Assembly: GCA_023229845.1 (NCBI GenBank)
Contig: JALNYK010000025.1
Coordinates: 1 to 46,021, forward strand
DNA length: 46,021 nt
From: Gallionella sp.
GTDB lineage: Bacteria; Pseudomonadota; Gammaproteobacteria; Burkholderiales; Gallionellaceae
Reading direction: 5' to 3'
Shown piece after piece: positions 30,239-37,666 of this stretch. The notes under the pieces were generated by a model, which was given only the letters and a program-made list of their open reading frames with translations, ran no database searches and was not told the DNA's origin. The position numbers and the translations under genes are program-made. Position 1 is the stretch's first letter. Each line of letters starts with the position of its first letter.

Positions 30239-31597
30239 CTAGCGCACCCACACTGTCTTTGCGTTGACGAATTCGAGCATGCCCAGCCGCGACAGCTCGC
30301 GCCCGTAGCCCGAGGCCTTGATGCCGCCGAAGGGCAGGCGCGGGTCGGACTTGACCATGCCGTTGACGAAGGTGCAGCCGGCCTGGATGCGTTCCGCGAG
30401 CCGGCCGGCCCGTGCCGTGTCCCGGCTCCAGATCGACGAGCCCAAGCCGTACTTGTTGTCGTTGGCGATGCGCAGGGCGTCTTCCTCGTCCTCGGCGCGG
30501 ATCACGACGGCGACCGGGCCGAACAGCTCCTCATGCCAGGCGCGGGTGGCTGGCGTGACGCGGTCCAGGATGGATGGGCGGTAGAAGAAGCCGTCTCTCG
30601 CAAGCGGCTCGCAGCCGGTCACCGCGACCGCGCCTTGCGCGATGGAGTCGCGGACCTGTTCGTGCAGCGATTCGCGCAGGTCGTGGCGCGCCATCGGGGC
30701 GAGCGTGGTGGCGGCGTCTATCGGGTCGCCGGGCCTGAGCGCCTCGACTTTTTCCTTTAGCCGATGCAGGAATTCGTCCGCGATCTGCGGCACGACGATG
30801 AAGCGCTTCGCGGCGATGCAGGACTGGCCGCAGTTGAGGAAGCGCGACTTCACCGCCATGTCGACAGCGAGTTCGAGGTCCGCATCGTGCAGCACGACGA
30901 AGGGATCGGAGCCGCCCAGTTCCAGCACGCATTTCTTCAGGTGCTGGCCGGCCAGTGCGGCGACCTTGCGCCCGGCGGCTTCCGAGCCGGTGAGCGTGAC
31001 CGCGTGCACCTGGGCGATGACTTGCTCGGCCTGTTCCACCTCTATCATCAGGTTGGCGTACACGCCTTCCGGCAGGCCGCCTTCGCAGAACGCGGCTTCG
31101 ATGGCGAGCGCGCAGCGCGGCACGTTGGGCGCATGCTTCAGCACGACCGCATTGCCCGCCATCAGCGCCGGGACGGCGGCGCGGAACGCCTGCCAGAACG
31201 GGAAGTTCCACGGCATGATCGCGAACACCACGCCCAGCGGGCGATATTCGACGTAGCTCTTTCCGGCGTCCGATGCGATGGTTTCGCTGCACAGGAATGC
31301 TTCGGCATGCTGCGCAAAGTATTCGCAGGCCGCGGCGCATTTTTCGACTTCGGTGCGGGATTCGGCCAGCAGCTTGCCCATTTCCTGCGTGACCAGCGCG
31401 GCGTACTGGTCGCGCCTTTCCGTCAGCAGTTGCGCGACCTTGCGCAGGATGTCGGCGCGCGCGGGCAGCGCCGTCTGCGCCCAGTCCTGCTGCGCGCGGC
31501 TGGACTGTTCCAGCGCTTGTTGCAGGCGATGGTCGTCCCAGCCGTCGTGGAGCTGGAGCAGCTGGCCGGTGGCGGGATTGAGGCTGGCGTAGGGCAT
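30239..31597 (-). CDS. NAD(P)-dependent aldehyde dehydrogenase (succinate-semialdehyde dehydrogenase-like)
   Basis: 452 residues of the ALDH superfamily: FAIMPWNFPFWQAFRAAVPALMAGNAVVLKH (NAD-binding), TGSEAAGRKVAALAG, general base Glu in VLELGGSDPFVV, catalytic Cys in LNCGQSCIAAKRF, and C-terminal PFGGIKASGYGRELSRLGMLEFVN. The length of about 450 and the GGIKASGYGRE end match the Sad/GabD-like group, oxidising succinate semialdehyde. Without catabolic neighbours the substrate is only likely. It is divergent from yjbQ across 134 nt. Confidence 0.9.
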   Translation of the reverse strand: MPYASLNPATGQLLQLHDGWDDHRLQQALEQSSRAQQDWAQTALPARADILRKVAQLLTERRDQYAALVTQEMGKLLAESRTEVEKCAAACEYFAQHAEAFLCSETIASDAGKSYVEYRPLGVVFAIMPWNFPFWQAFRAAVPALMAGNAVVLKHAPNVPRCALAIEAAFCEGGLPEGVYANLMIEVEQAEQVIAQVHAVTLTGSEAAGRKVAALAGQHLKKCVLELGGSDPFVVLHDADLELAVDMAVKSRFLNCGQSCIAAKRFIVVPQIADEFLHRLKEKVEALRPGDPIDAATTLAPMARHDLRESLHEQVRDSIAQGAVAVTGCEPLARDGFFYRPSILDRVTPATRAWHEELFGPVAVVIRAEDEEDALRIANDNKYGLGSSIWSRDTARAGRLAERIQAGCTFVNGMVKSDPRLPFGGIKASGYGRELSRLGMLEFVNAKTVWVR

Positions 31598-31731
31598 GGC
31601 GATAGTCCGGTGGCGATATGGGATGCACCATAATCCATGGGTGCGCTACGCACAATACGGTGCATCATCCGGCCTGCGCTTGCGCGATAATGCCTGCGAC
31701 GATTTTCATCGGGACGGAACGACTCTCCATC

Positions 31732-32151
31732 ATGTGGCTACAGAAAGAAATTTGCCTGCCAGCGAAGCCGCGCGGCTTCCACCTGGTCACCGCCGAACTA
31801 TTGCGCGAGCTGCCGGAGCTGCGCGAGTTCAAGGTCGGCATGATGAATTTGTTCATCATGCACACCTCGGCCTCGCTGACGCTGAACGAGAACGCCGATC
31901 CCACGGTGCGGCAGGATTTCGAGAGCTGGTTCAACCGCGCGGTGCCGGAGGACGAGCCTTACTATCGCCATCGCGACGAGGGGCCGGACGACCTGCCCGC
32001 GCATATCAAGGCCAGCCTGCTGGGCGCGAGCCTGGACATCCCGATCAGCAATGGACAGCCGCGGCTGGGAACCTGGCAGGGCATCTACCTGTGCGAGCAC
32101 CGCGACCATGGCGGCAGCCGCCGCATCGTCGTGACGGTGCAGGGGGAATGA
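31732..32151 (+). CDS. yjbQ: YjbQ family protein (UPF0047)
   Basis: 139 residues from the ATG at 31732 (MWLQKEICLPAKPRGFHLVT). Family signatures: GMMNLFIMHTSASLTLNENADPTVRQDFE, YRHRDEGPDDLPAHIKASLLGASLDIPISNG and GTWQGIYLCEHRDHGGSRRIVVTVQGE, with conserved His/Asp/Glu forming a likely active or metal site. Some members have thiamin-phosphate-synthase-like activity in vitro; the real role is unclear. The stop overlaps the next start (ATGA). First gene of a three-gene coupled operon. Confidence 0.93.
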   Translation: MWLQKEICLPAKPRGFHLVTAELLRELPELREFKVGMMNLFIMHTSASLTLNENADPTVRQDFESWFNRAVPEDEPYYRHRDEGPDDLPAHIKASLLGASLDIPISNGQPRLGTWQGIYLCEHRDHGGSRRIVVTVQGE

Positions 32152-32798
32152 CCGTATCTACGATGCCGCCCGATGCGCTGTTGTTCGTCACGCCGGACTG
32201 CCCGCATTGCGCGTCGGTGATGCTCGGGCTGGCCGAGTTGGCGAAGCGGGGACTGGTCGGCCGCGTGACGGTGGTGGACGCCGCCGCGCATCCCGAACGG
32301 GCGGCGGAATACGGCGTGCGCGCCGCACCCTGGGTGCGCCTGGGGCCGTTCACGCTGACCGGCGAGCAGAGCCTGGCCGAGTTGCGCCTGTGGGCAGAGT
32401 GGGCGAACGGCGAAGAAGGCATCGCGCGCTATGTCGAACAACTGCTGAAGCTGGGCGAATTCCAGCATGCCGTCGCCTTCGTCGCCGCAGACACGCAACG
32501 ACTCAAGCCGCTGCTCGCGATCCTCGCCGACACCGACGCGGGCATCGATATGCGCCTCGGCGTCAGTGCGTTGCTGGAGCGCTATGCCGATACGCCGGAG
32601 CTGAGAATGTGGTTGCCGCAACTGGCCGAACTCAGCCGACATGCCGATCATCGCGTGCGCGCCGATGCGTGCCACCTGCTCGGGCTGACCGGCAGCGCCG
32701 AGGCGCTCGGCCATGTCGAGGCTTGCCTGTCCGACGAGAGCGAAGAGGTGCGCGAAATCGCGGCGGAGGCGATGCAAAGACTGGGAGGGACGGCATGA
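32148..32798 (+). CDS. Thioredoxin-fold protein with HEAT-like repeats
   Basis: 216 residues from the ATG at 32148, overlapping the yjbQ stop. Residues 8-80 are thioredoxin/glutaredoxin-like with a C18-x2-C21 pair (LLFVTPDCPHCASVML) and the cis-Pro loop (YGVRAAPWVRLGPFTLTG). Residues of about 95-215 are helical HEAT-type repeats (HADHRVRADACHLLGLTGSAEALGHVEACLSDESEEVREIAAEAMQRL). A redox-active or redox-sensing interaction protein is inferred. It is coupled on both sides by ATGA overlaps to yjbQ and the antiporter gene. Confidence 0.8.
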   Translation: MTVSTMPPDALLFVTPDCPHCASVMLGLAELAKRGLVGRVTVVDAAAHPERAAEYGVRAAPWVRLGPFTLTGEQSLAELRLWAEWANGEEGIARYVEQLLKLGEFQHAVAFVAADTQRLKPLLAILADTDAGIDMRLGVSALLERYADTPELRMWLPQLAELSRHADHRVRADACHLLGLTGSAEALGHVEACLSDESEEVREIAAEAMQRLGGTA

Positions 32799-33763
32799 TC
32801 ACCGCATCGCTCGCGGTCGTGCTGGGGCTGGCGCTGCTGGTCTACAGCGCTGACCGTTTCGTCGAGGGGGCGGCGGCGGCCGCGCGGCACTGGGGCATGC
32901 CGCCGCTGCTGATCGGCATGGTGGTCGTCGGTTTCGGCACTTCCGCGCCGGAGATGACGGTCTCCGCGCTGGCGGCTTATCAGGGCAATCCCGGCATCGC
33001 GCTCGGCAACGCCTATGGTTCGAACATCGCCAACATCGCGCTCATCCTCGGCCTGACCGCGCTGATCAGCCCCATTCCGGTGCATTCCCAGGTGTTGCGC
33101 AAGGAGTTGCCGCTGCTGACCGGGGTGACGCTGCTGGCGGCGTGGCAGTTGCACGACGGCGAAGTCTCCCGCGCCGATGCCTGGGTGCTGTTCGGTGTGT
33201 TCGCCGCGGTGATGGGCTGGAGCATCTGGCAGGGGACTCGCAAGCGGCGCGATGCATTGGGGCACGAGATGGTGCAGGAGCTGCGAGAGCATGCGATGCC
33301 GTTGCGGCAGGCGCTGTTCTGGGTGGTCGCCGGCCTGCTGCTGCTCGTCGTCAGTTCGCGCCTGCTGGTCTGGGGCGCGGTGGAGATCGCTCAGGCGCTG
33401 GGCGTCAGTGACCTGGTCATCGGCCTGACCGTGGTCGCGGTCGGCACCTCGCTGCCGGAGCTGGCCTCGTCCATTGTCGCCGCGCGCAAGGGCGAGCACG
33501 ACATCGCATTGGGCAACGTCATCGGCTCCAACCTGTTCAACACGCTGGCCGTGGTGGGCATCGCCGGGATGATCGCGCCTATGCAGGTCGGGCCGGAGGT
33601 GTTCTCGCGGGATATGCCGGTGATGGTGCTGCTGACGGTATCGCTGTTCGTGTTCTGCTACGGCTTCCGCGGGCCGGACCGCATCAGCCGTCCCGAAGGC
33701 GGGATGCTGCTGCTGGCTTACGTCACCTACACCGTCTATCTGCTGGGGACGGCCTTCGGCTAG
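32795..33763 (+). CDS. Calcium/sodium antiporter (CaCA family, YrbG-like)
   Basis: 322 residues with about ten membrane segments. The two inverted alpha-repeats are clear: GFGTSAPEMTVSALAAYQGNPGIALGNAYGSNIANIALILG in the first half, and AVGTSLPELASSIVAARKGEHDIALGNVIGSNLFNTLAVVG in the second; the Glu in each binds Ca2+/Na+. The central cytosolic loop is short (WQGTRKRRDALGHEMVQEL), so there is no regulatory domain. Exchanges Ca2+ for Na+ or H+ at the inner membrane. ATG at 32795 overlaps the preceding stop. Confidence 0.93.
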   Translation: MITASLAVVLGLALLVYSADRFVEGAAAAARHWGMPPLLIGMVVVGFGTSAPEMTVSALAAYQGNPGIALGNAYGSNIANIALILGLTALISPIPVHSQVLRKELPLLTGVTLLAAWQLHDGEVSRADAWVLFGVFAAVMGWSIWQGTRKRRDALGHEMVQELREHAMPLRQALFWVVAGLLLLVVSSRLLVWGAVEIAQALGVSDLVIGLTVVAVGTSLPELASSIVAARKGEHDIALGNVIGSNLFNTLAVVGIAGMIAPMQVGPEVFSRDMPVMVLLTVSLFVFCYGFRGPDRISRPEGGMLLLAYVTYTVYLLGTAFG

Positions 33764-33766
33764 CGG

Positions 33767-35260
33767 TCACTTCACGCTTGCCACTGCGACCCGCGTCTTG
33801 GGCAGGCCGTGATCCAGAAAGAACCGCTCAGCGATGTTCACCGCATCTTCCGGGCCGGCGATATAGATGTCTCCCTGAAGCAGCTCCGCGTCGGCCGCGA
33901 CGATATCGCCCAGTTGCCTGAGCAAGGTCTCTGCGCGTTTGCCGCTCACGGTGCGCAGGTCGAAGCCCGCGACATGTTCTTCGTGGCGGAAGTTGTCCAG
34001 TGCGTCCTGCCACGCATGGGCCATGTTCGGCAGGTAGATGCTCTCCCGATTCGATCCGAACCAGTGCAGGCATATGCTTTCCGCTTCCAGCGACAGCGCG
34101 TGTTCGATCAGGCTCTTGATCGGGGCGAAGCCGGTGTCGAAGGAGAAGAAGTACAGGGGGCGCGGCGATTTCTCGTGCAGGATGAATTCGCCCTGCGGCC
34201 CTTCGATCTCCACCATGTCGTTGTGTTTCAGGTGTTCGAAGACATAGTCCGAGAACAGGTTGCCGGGCTGTCTGTGGATGTGGAACAGCAGGTTGCGGTC
34301 GTCGCAGGGGCAGCTGGCGATGGGCAGCTCCGCGCTATAGGCTTGCCCGACGCGCAGCGTGACGCTCTGTCCCGCCAGGAAGCGCAAGCGCTGGGTGCGC
34401 GGGGTCTGCAGGTGCAGCAGGAGCACGTCGTCGTTGAGATGCCCTGTGTTTTTGACATGAGCGCTGATCTGCTGGAAGGGGATGTCCTGTACGCCGCCTG
34501 CCACGGGCGCTTCGATCACCAGATCGCTGACGGCGGTGTTGCTGCACAGCAGGATGTAGCCCTGCTGCTTTTCCGCTTCAGAGATGACGAAGTCGTGTGA
34601 CCGCGTCTTCTTCACTTCGCCCGACACCACCCTAGCCTTGCACAGGCCGCAGTTGCCGCCGCTGCAGCCGTAATTGAGCGGTATGCCGGAACGCATCGCG
34701 GCTTCCAGCAGGGTGTCGTGTCCTTCGACCAGGAAATCGTGTCTGCTCGGCAATATCGTCACCTGTGCGGCGATGATGCGCAGGACGCTGTCCTTGATCT
34801 CCAACGGATTGATGAATCCCGGTTCCATAGCCGACTCCACTTCCTGTTTGATCCATGCCTTCAGGTCTGCCATCGTCATGCGCGATTCGCTGTCTGGCTG
34901 GGATTCGAGCTCGGCCAGCTTGTCCCACAGCTTGCCCAGCAACGCATTGAACTGCCTGACCTGCGCCTGATTGATCGCCAGCGTCTTGCCGAGTTCGGTG
35001 ACGCGCGCGGCCAGCACTTCCGGCTCCGGCAGGGCTCTCTCGAATACGCGCTTGCCGAAAGCTCGTTCCTTGATCCGGGCGACCCGTCTGGATTCGGCGG
35101 TGTCTTCCAGTTGCGCATCCGGATAACAGGCCAGCAGATTGCCGATCGTGACCATCCCGTCGTGGGAGATCATCTCGCCTCGCTGGATCTTCTTCTGCAG
35201 CTCCGCGCGCGTCACGCCGATCAATCTTGCGGCGCGCGTCAGGCTCAGCATCTCGTTCAT
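33767..35260 (-). CDS. HTH-like N-terminus fused to [2Fe-2S] ferredoxin and FAD/NAD reductase
   Basis: 497 residues. Residues 1-50 look like a MerR/HTH-type helix pair (LSLTRAARLIGVTRAELQKKIQRGEM). A coiled-coil-like stretch follows (VLAARVTELGKTLAINQAQVRQFNALLGKLWDKLAELE). Plant-type ferredoxin at about 165-255 has YGCSGGNCGLCKARV and ILLCSN (four Cys). The FAD/NAD reductase at about 265-497 has LPIASCPCDDR, GPQGEFILHE, YFFSFDTGFAPIKSLIEHAL and DIYIAGPEDAVNIAERFF. It resembles the electron-transfer subunits of CDP-deoxyglucoseen reductase and oxygenases, but no oxygenase gene is nearby. The N-terminal HTH is unusual and might tie redox state to DNA or a partner. Confidence 0.85.
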   Translation of the reverse strand: MNEMLSLTRAARLIGVTRAELQKKIQRGEMISHDGMVTIGNLLACYPDAQLEDTAESRRVARIKERAFGKRVFERALPEPEVLAARVTELGKTLAINQAQVRQFNALLGKLWDKLAELESQPDSESRMTMADLKAWIKQEVESAMEPGFINPLEIKDSVLRIIAAQVTILPSRHDFLVEGHDTLLEAAMRSGIPLNYGCSGGNCGLCKARVVSGEVKKTRSHDFVISEAEKQQGYILLCSNTAVSDLVIEAPVAGGVQDIPFQQISAHVKNTGHLNDDVLLLHLQTPRTQRLRFLAGQSVTLRVGQAYSAELPIASCPCDDRNLLFHIHRQPGNLFSDYVFEHLKHNDMVEIEGPQGEFILHEKSPRPLYFFSFDTGFAPIKSLIEHALSLEAESICLHWFGSNRESIYLPNMAHAWQDALDNFRHEEHVAGFDLRTVSGKRAETLLRQLGDIVAADAELLQGDIYIAGPEDAVNIAERFFLDHGLPKTRVAVASVK

Positions 35261-35338
35261 CGCATCCCCCGTTAAAGGTGTCAGGCTCGAACTGCAATCG
35301 TTTGCTTATCTCCTCTTGGCGCTAGCGCCGGCCGGCGT

Positions 35339-36280
35339 TCAGGGCATGCCTGCCACATGGCGGGTCTCGTTCAGCTTCGCCAGTTTGGCCTTCAGTTCCG
35401 GCAGGATCGCGGCAACGGCTTTCTCGCCTTCGAGCACGGCCTTGTCGCGCCCGCTGGTATCGGCGGCGGGAAGTCCGGCGGTGATCGGGCGAATCACGAT
35501 GTCCGCGCTGGAGCGCTCGTGGCGGTTGAGCGTCTGCCCGAAGATGGAAAAACTCTGGCGCATGATATCGACCATCCCGGTCGTTTTCCTGTCCTGGGGA
35601 CGATCCGAAATATCGACGGCGATGACGAAGTCTGCACCCGTCGCGCGGGCCGCACTCGCGGGAACCGGAGCGACGAGTCCGCCATCCACGTAATCCTGAC
35701 CGTTGATGGTGACCGGCTGGAAAAACACCGGTATGGAAGATGAGGCGCGTACCGCCATACCGGTGTTGCCCGAGCGGAATACGATCATCTCGCCGTTGCT
35801 CAGGTTGGTGGCGACTGCGCCAAACGTCTTCCTGAGTTTTTCTATCGGACGGCCACCGACGTTCTTGTTGATGAAATCCTGCAAGGCCTGTCCCTTGATG
35901 CATCCTCTCTTGTCCGAGATCATGGTTTCGGCTATGCAGCGGTACAGGCCTGAGCCGTCGAGCACCTGCTCCTCCTGCATGCCCATCGACAGCTCCTGTA
36001 TCTGGAAGCCACTGAGCCCGGATGCATAGAGCGCGCCCACGACGGAGCCAGCGCTGGTGCCGACGACGATGTCGGCGGAGATGCCTTGCGCTTCCAGCGC
36101 CTTGATTACGCCAATGTGCGCAAAGCCGCGCGCCGCGCCGCCGCCCAATGCGAGCGCGATTTTGGCGGGCGGACGCTCCACGACAACAGGCGTGGGCGGA
36201 GGTGGCGTCTGCTCGGGCGGCTTGGGTGCGCTGCACCCGGTTGCGGCGAGCAGGAGGAGGGCGAAGGCGATTTTTTTCAT
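35339..36280 (-). CDS. Patatin-like phospholipase, lipoprotein (RssA-like)
   Basis: 313 residues. Lipoprotein signal MKKIAFALLLLAATGC with lipobox LAATGC, then a Pro-rich linker (KPPEQTPPPPTPVVVERPP). Patatin domain: oxyanion loop LALGGGAARGFAHIG, nucleophile elbow VVGTSAGSVVGA, and catalytic Asp in DYVDGGLVAPVP. Acts at a membrane facing the periplasm on phospholipids or lysophospholipids. It lies 54 nt downstream of the LRR-kinase gene and may be cotranscribed with it. Confidence 0.92.
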   Translation of the reverse strand: MKKIAFALLLLAATGCSAPKPPEQTPPPPTPVVVERPPAKIALALGGGAARGFAHIGVIKALEAQGISADIVVGTSAGSVVGALYASGLSGFQIQELSMGMQEEQVLDGSGLYRCIAETMISDKRGCIKGQALQDFINKNVGGRPIEKLRKTFGAVATNLSNGEMIVFRSGNTGMAVRASSSIPVFFQPVTINGQDYVDGGLVAPVPASAARATGADFVIAVDISDRPQDRKTTGMVDIMRQSFSIFGQTLNRHERSSADIVIRPITAGLPAADTSGRDKAVLEGEKAVAAILPELKAKLAKLNETRHVAGMP

Positions 36281-36334
36281 GGCTCAGGTTCGGGAGTGTC
36301 CGGCGACGGGACGGGATTCGTAAAGCGGGAGAAA

Positions 36335-37645
36335 CTATACCGCGAGCTTCGCCAGTTCGCTGCGGATTTCCGCGAACGGCGGACGCAGGTTCGTTTCTGC
36401 GCGATTGCAGCGTTGCTGTAGTGTGTGTAGCGCGGCCATCTCTCCGGACGCTGCGTCGCAACGATCCAGCAATTCCTCCAGCAGGCAGGCATAGGCGCGC
36501 ACTTCGATGCGTTGCAGCGCGGCGGCTTGTCGCGCGTCATGTTGCGGCAGAAAGGATGCTGCGCCGAAGTCGCCCAGCAGGCAGTCGCCTTCGTCACTCC
36601 ACAGGATGTTGTGCGCGTACAGGTCGCCGTGCATGATGCCGCGCGCGTGCAGGTGTTCGGCGACCGACGCGATGCCGAGCGCGATGTTCAGCGCGACGGG
36701 CAGCGTGAAGCGGAGATCCGGCGGGTAGATGTCGCGGGTGCAGGAGTCCAGGCTGGGCGGCCCGGCGAGGTTGCGGAAACTGGGGGCGATCAGCGACATC
36801 ACCAGACCCGGCGTCTGCTCCGGATGTTCGCAAACCTTGCCGATCACGGGTATCAGTCCGGGGTGCGCGCCGGCCGCGATGCTGGCGGCCTTCTCGCTGC
36901 GCGGCAGGCCGTCGCTGGTGAGCGCGCCCTTGAACAGCTTCACCGCCACCGGTTCGTTGTTTGTCAGATGGTGCGCGCGGTGGATCACGCCGGACGCGCC
37001 TTCGCCGAGCTTGTGCTGCAACGTCAGCGCATGCCACTCGACCTCAGCGATATGCAGGTGCTCCAGTGCTTCGGCTTCGCCGCGGTCGCTGCACGGGTTG
37101 CCGGAACAGGCCAGCCAGGCGAGGCGCGGCATGGCTAACAGCCAGTACGGCAGCTGCTCGAAGCGGTTCGCGGCGATGCGCAGCAGTTCCAGATTTTTGC
37201 AGTCAGCCAGTTCGTCCGGCAGGCGCTGCAACTGGTTGCCGGCCAGCATGAGTTTCTGCAGCCGCGAACAGTTGCCGATCTCTGCGGGAATCTCGCGCAA
37301 GCGGTTGTCGGTGAGGATCAGCCAGCGGAGTTTTTCCGGCAGCGCAGCGGCGGGTAACTCTTCAATTTGATTGGCCTTGAATCCGATCATCTCCAGATTC
37401 GCGCAACGTCCCAATACTTCCGGCACGCGGGTGAAGTCGTTGTCGGAGCAGAAGATCACGCGCAGCCTGTGCAATCGCGGCAGGTCGTCGGGCAGCGAGG
37501 AGAGCGCATTGCCGGAGAGGTTGAGTATCTCCAGCGAGTCGGCCAGGTCGAATATCTCGCGCGGGAATTCGGTCAGCCCGCAGGAAAGATCGAGGCGCTC
37601 GATGCCGGCCAGTTCGCCGGCGCACAATGAGGAAAGCGTGTGCAT
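36335..37645 (-). CDS. Leucine-rich repeat protein with C-terminal protein kinase domain
   Basis: 436 residues. Residues 1-190 hold about eight LRRs (LEILNLSGNALSSLPDDLPRLHRL; LRWLILTDNRLREIPAEIGNCSRLQKL). Residues of about 205-436 are a Hanks-type kinase: LGEGASGVIHRA (Gly loop), VAVKLFKG (VAVK Lys), HGDLYAHNIL (catalytic loop, HGD with Asn) and LLGDFGAASF (DFG). The LRR-kinase combination resembles plant receptor kinases but without a membrane segment, so it is cytosolic. Known in scattered bacteria; targets unknown. It is 21 nt downstream of the GGDEF gene, so the two may be cotranscribed. Confidence 0.9.
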   Translation of the reverse strand: MHTLSSLCAGELAGIERLDLSCGLTEFPREIFDLADSLEILNLSGNALSSLPDDLPRLHRLRVIFCSDNDFTRVPEVLGRCANLEMIGFKANQIEELPAAALPEKLRWLILTDNRLREIPAEIGNCSRLQKLMLAGNQLQRLPDELADCKNLELLRIAANRFEQLPYWLLAMPRLAWLACSGNPCSDRGEAEALEHLHIAEVEWHALTLQHKLGEGASGVIHRAHHLTNNEPVAVKLFKGALTSDGLPRSEKAASIAAGAHPGLIPVIGKVCEHPEQTPGLVMSLIAPSFRNLAGPPSLDSCTRDIYPPDLRFTLPVALNIALGIASVAEHLHARGIMHGDLYAHNILWSDEGDCLLGDFGAASFLPQHDARQAAALQRIEVRAYACLLEELLDRCDAASGEMAALHTLQQRCNRAETNLRPPFAEIRSELAKLAV

Positions 37646-37666
37646 GGGGAAGGAGGCTCTGGACGG

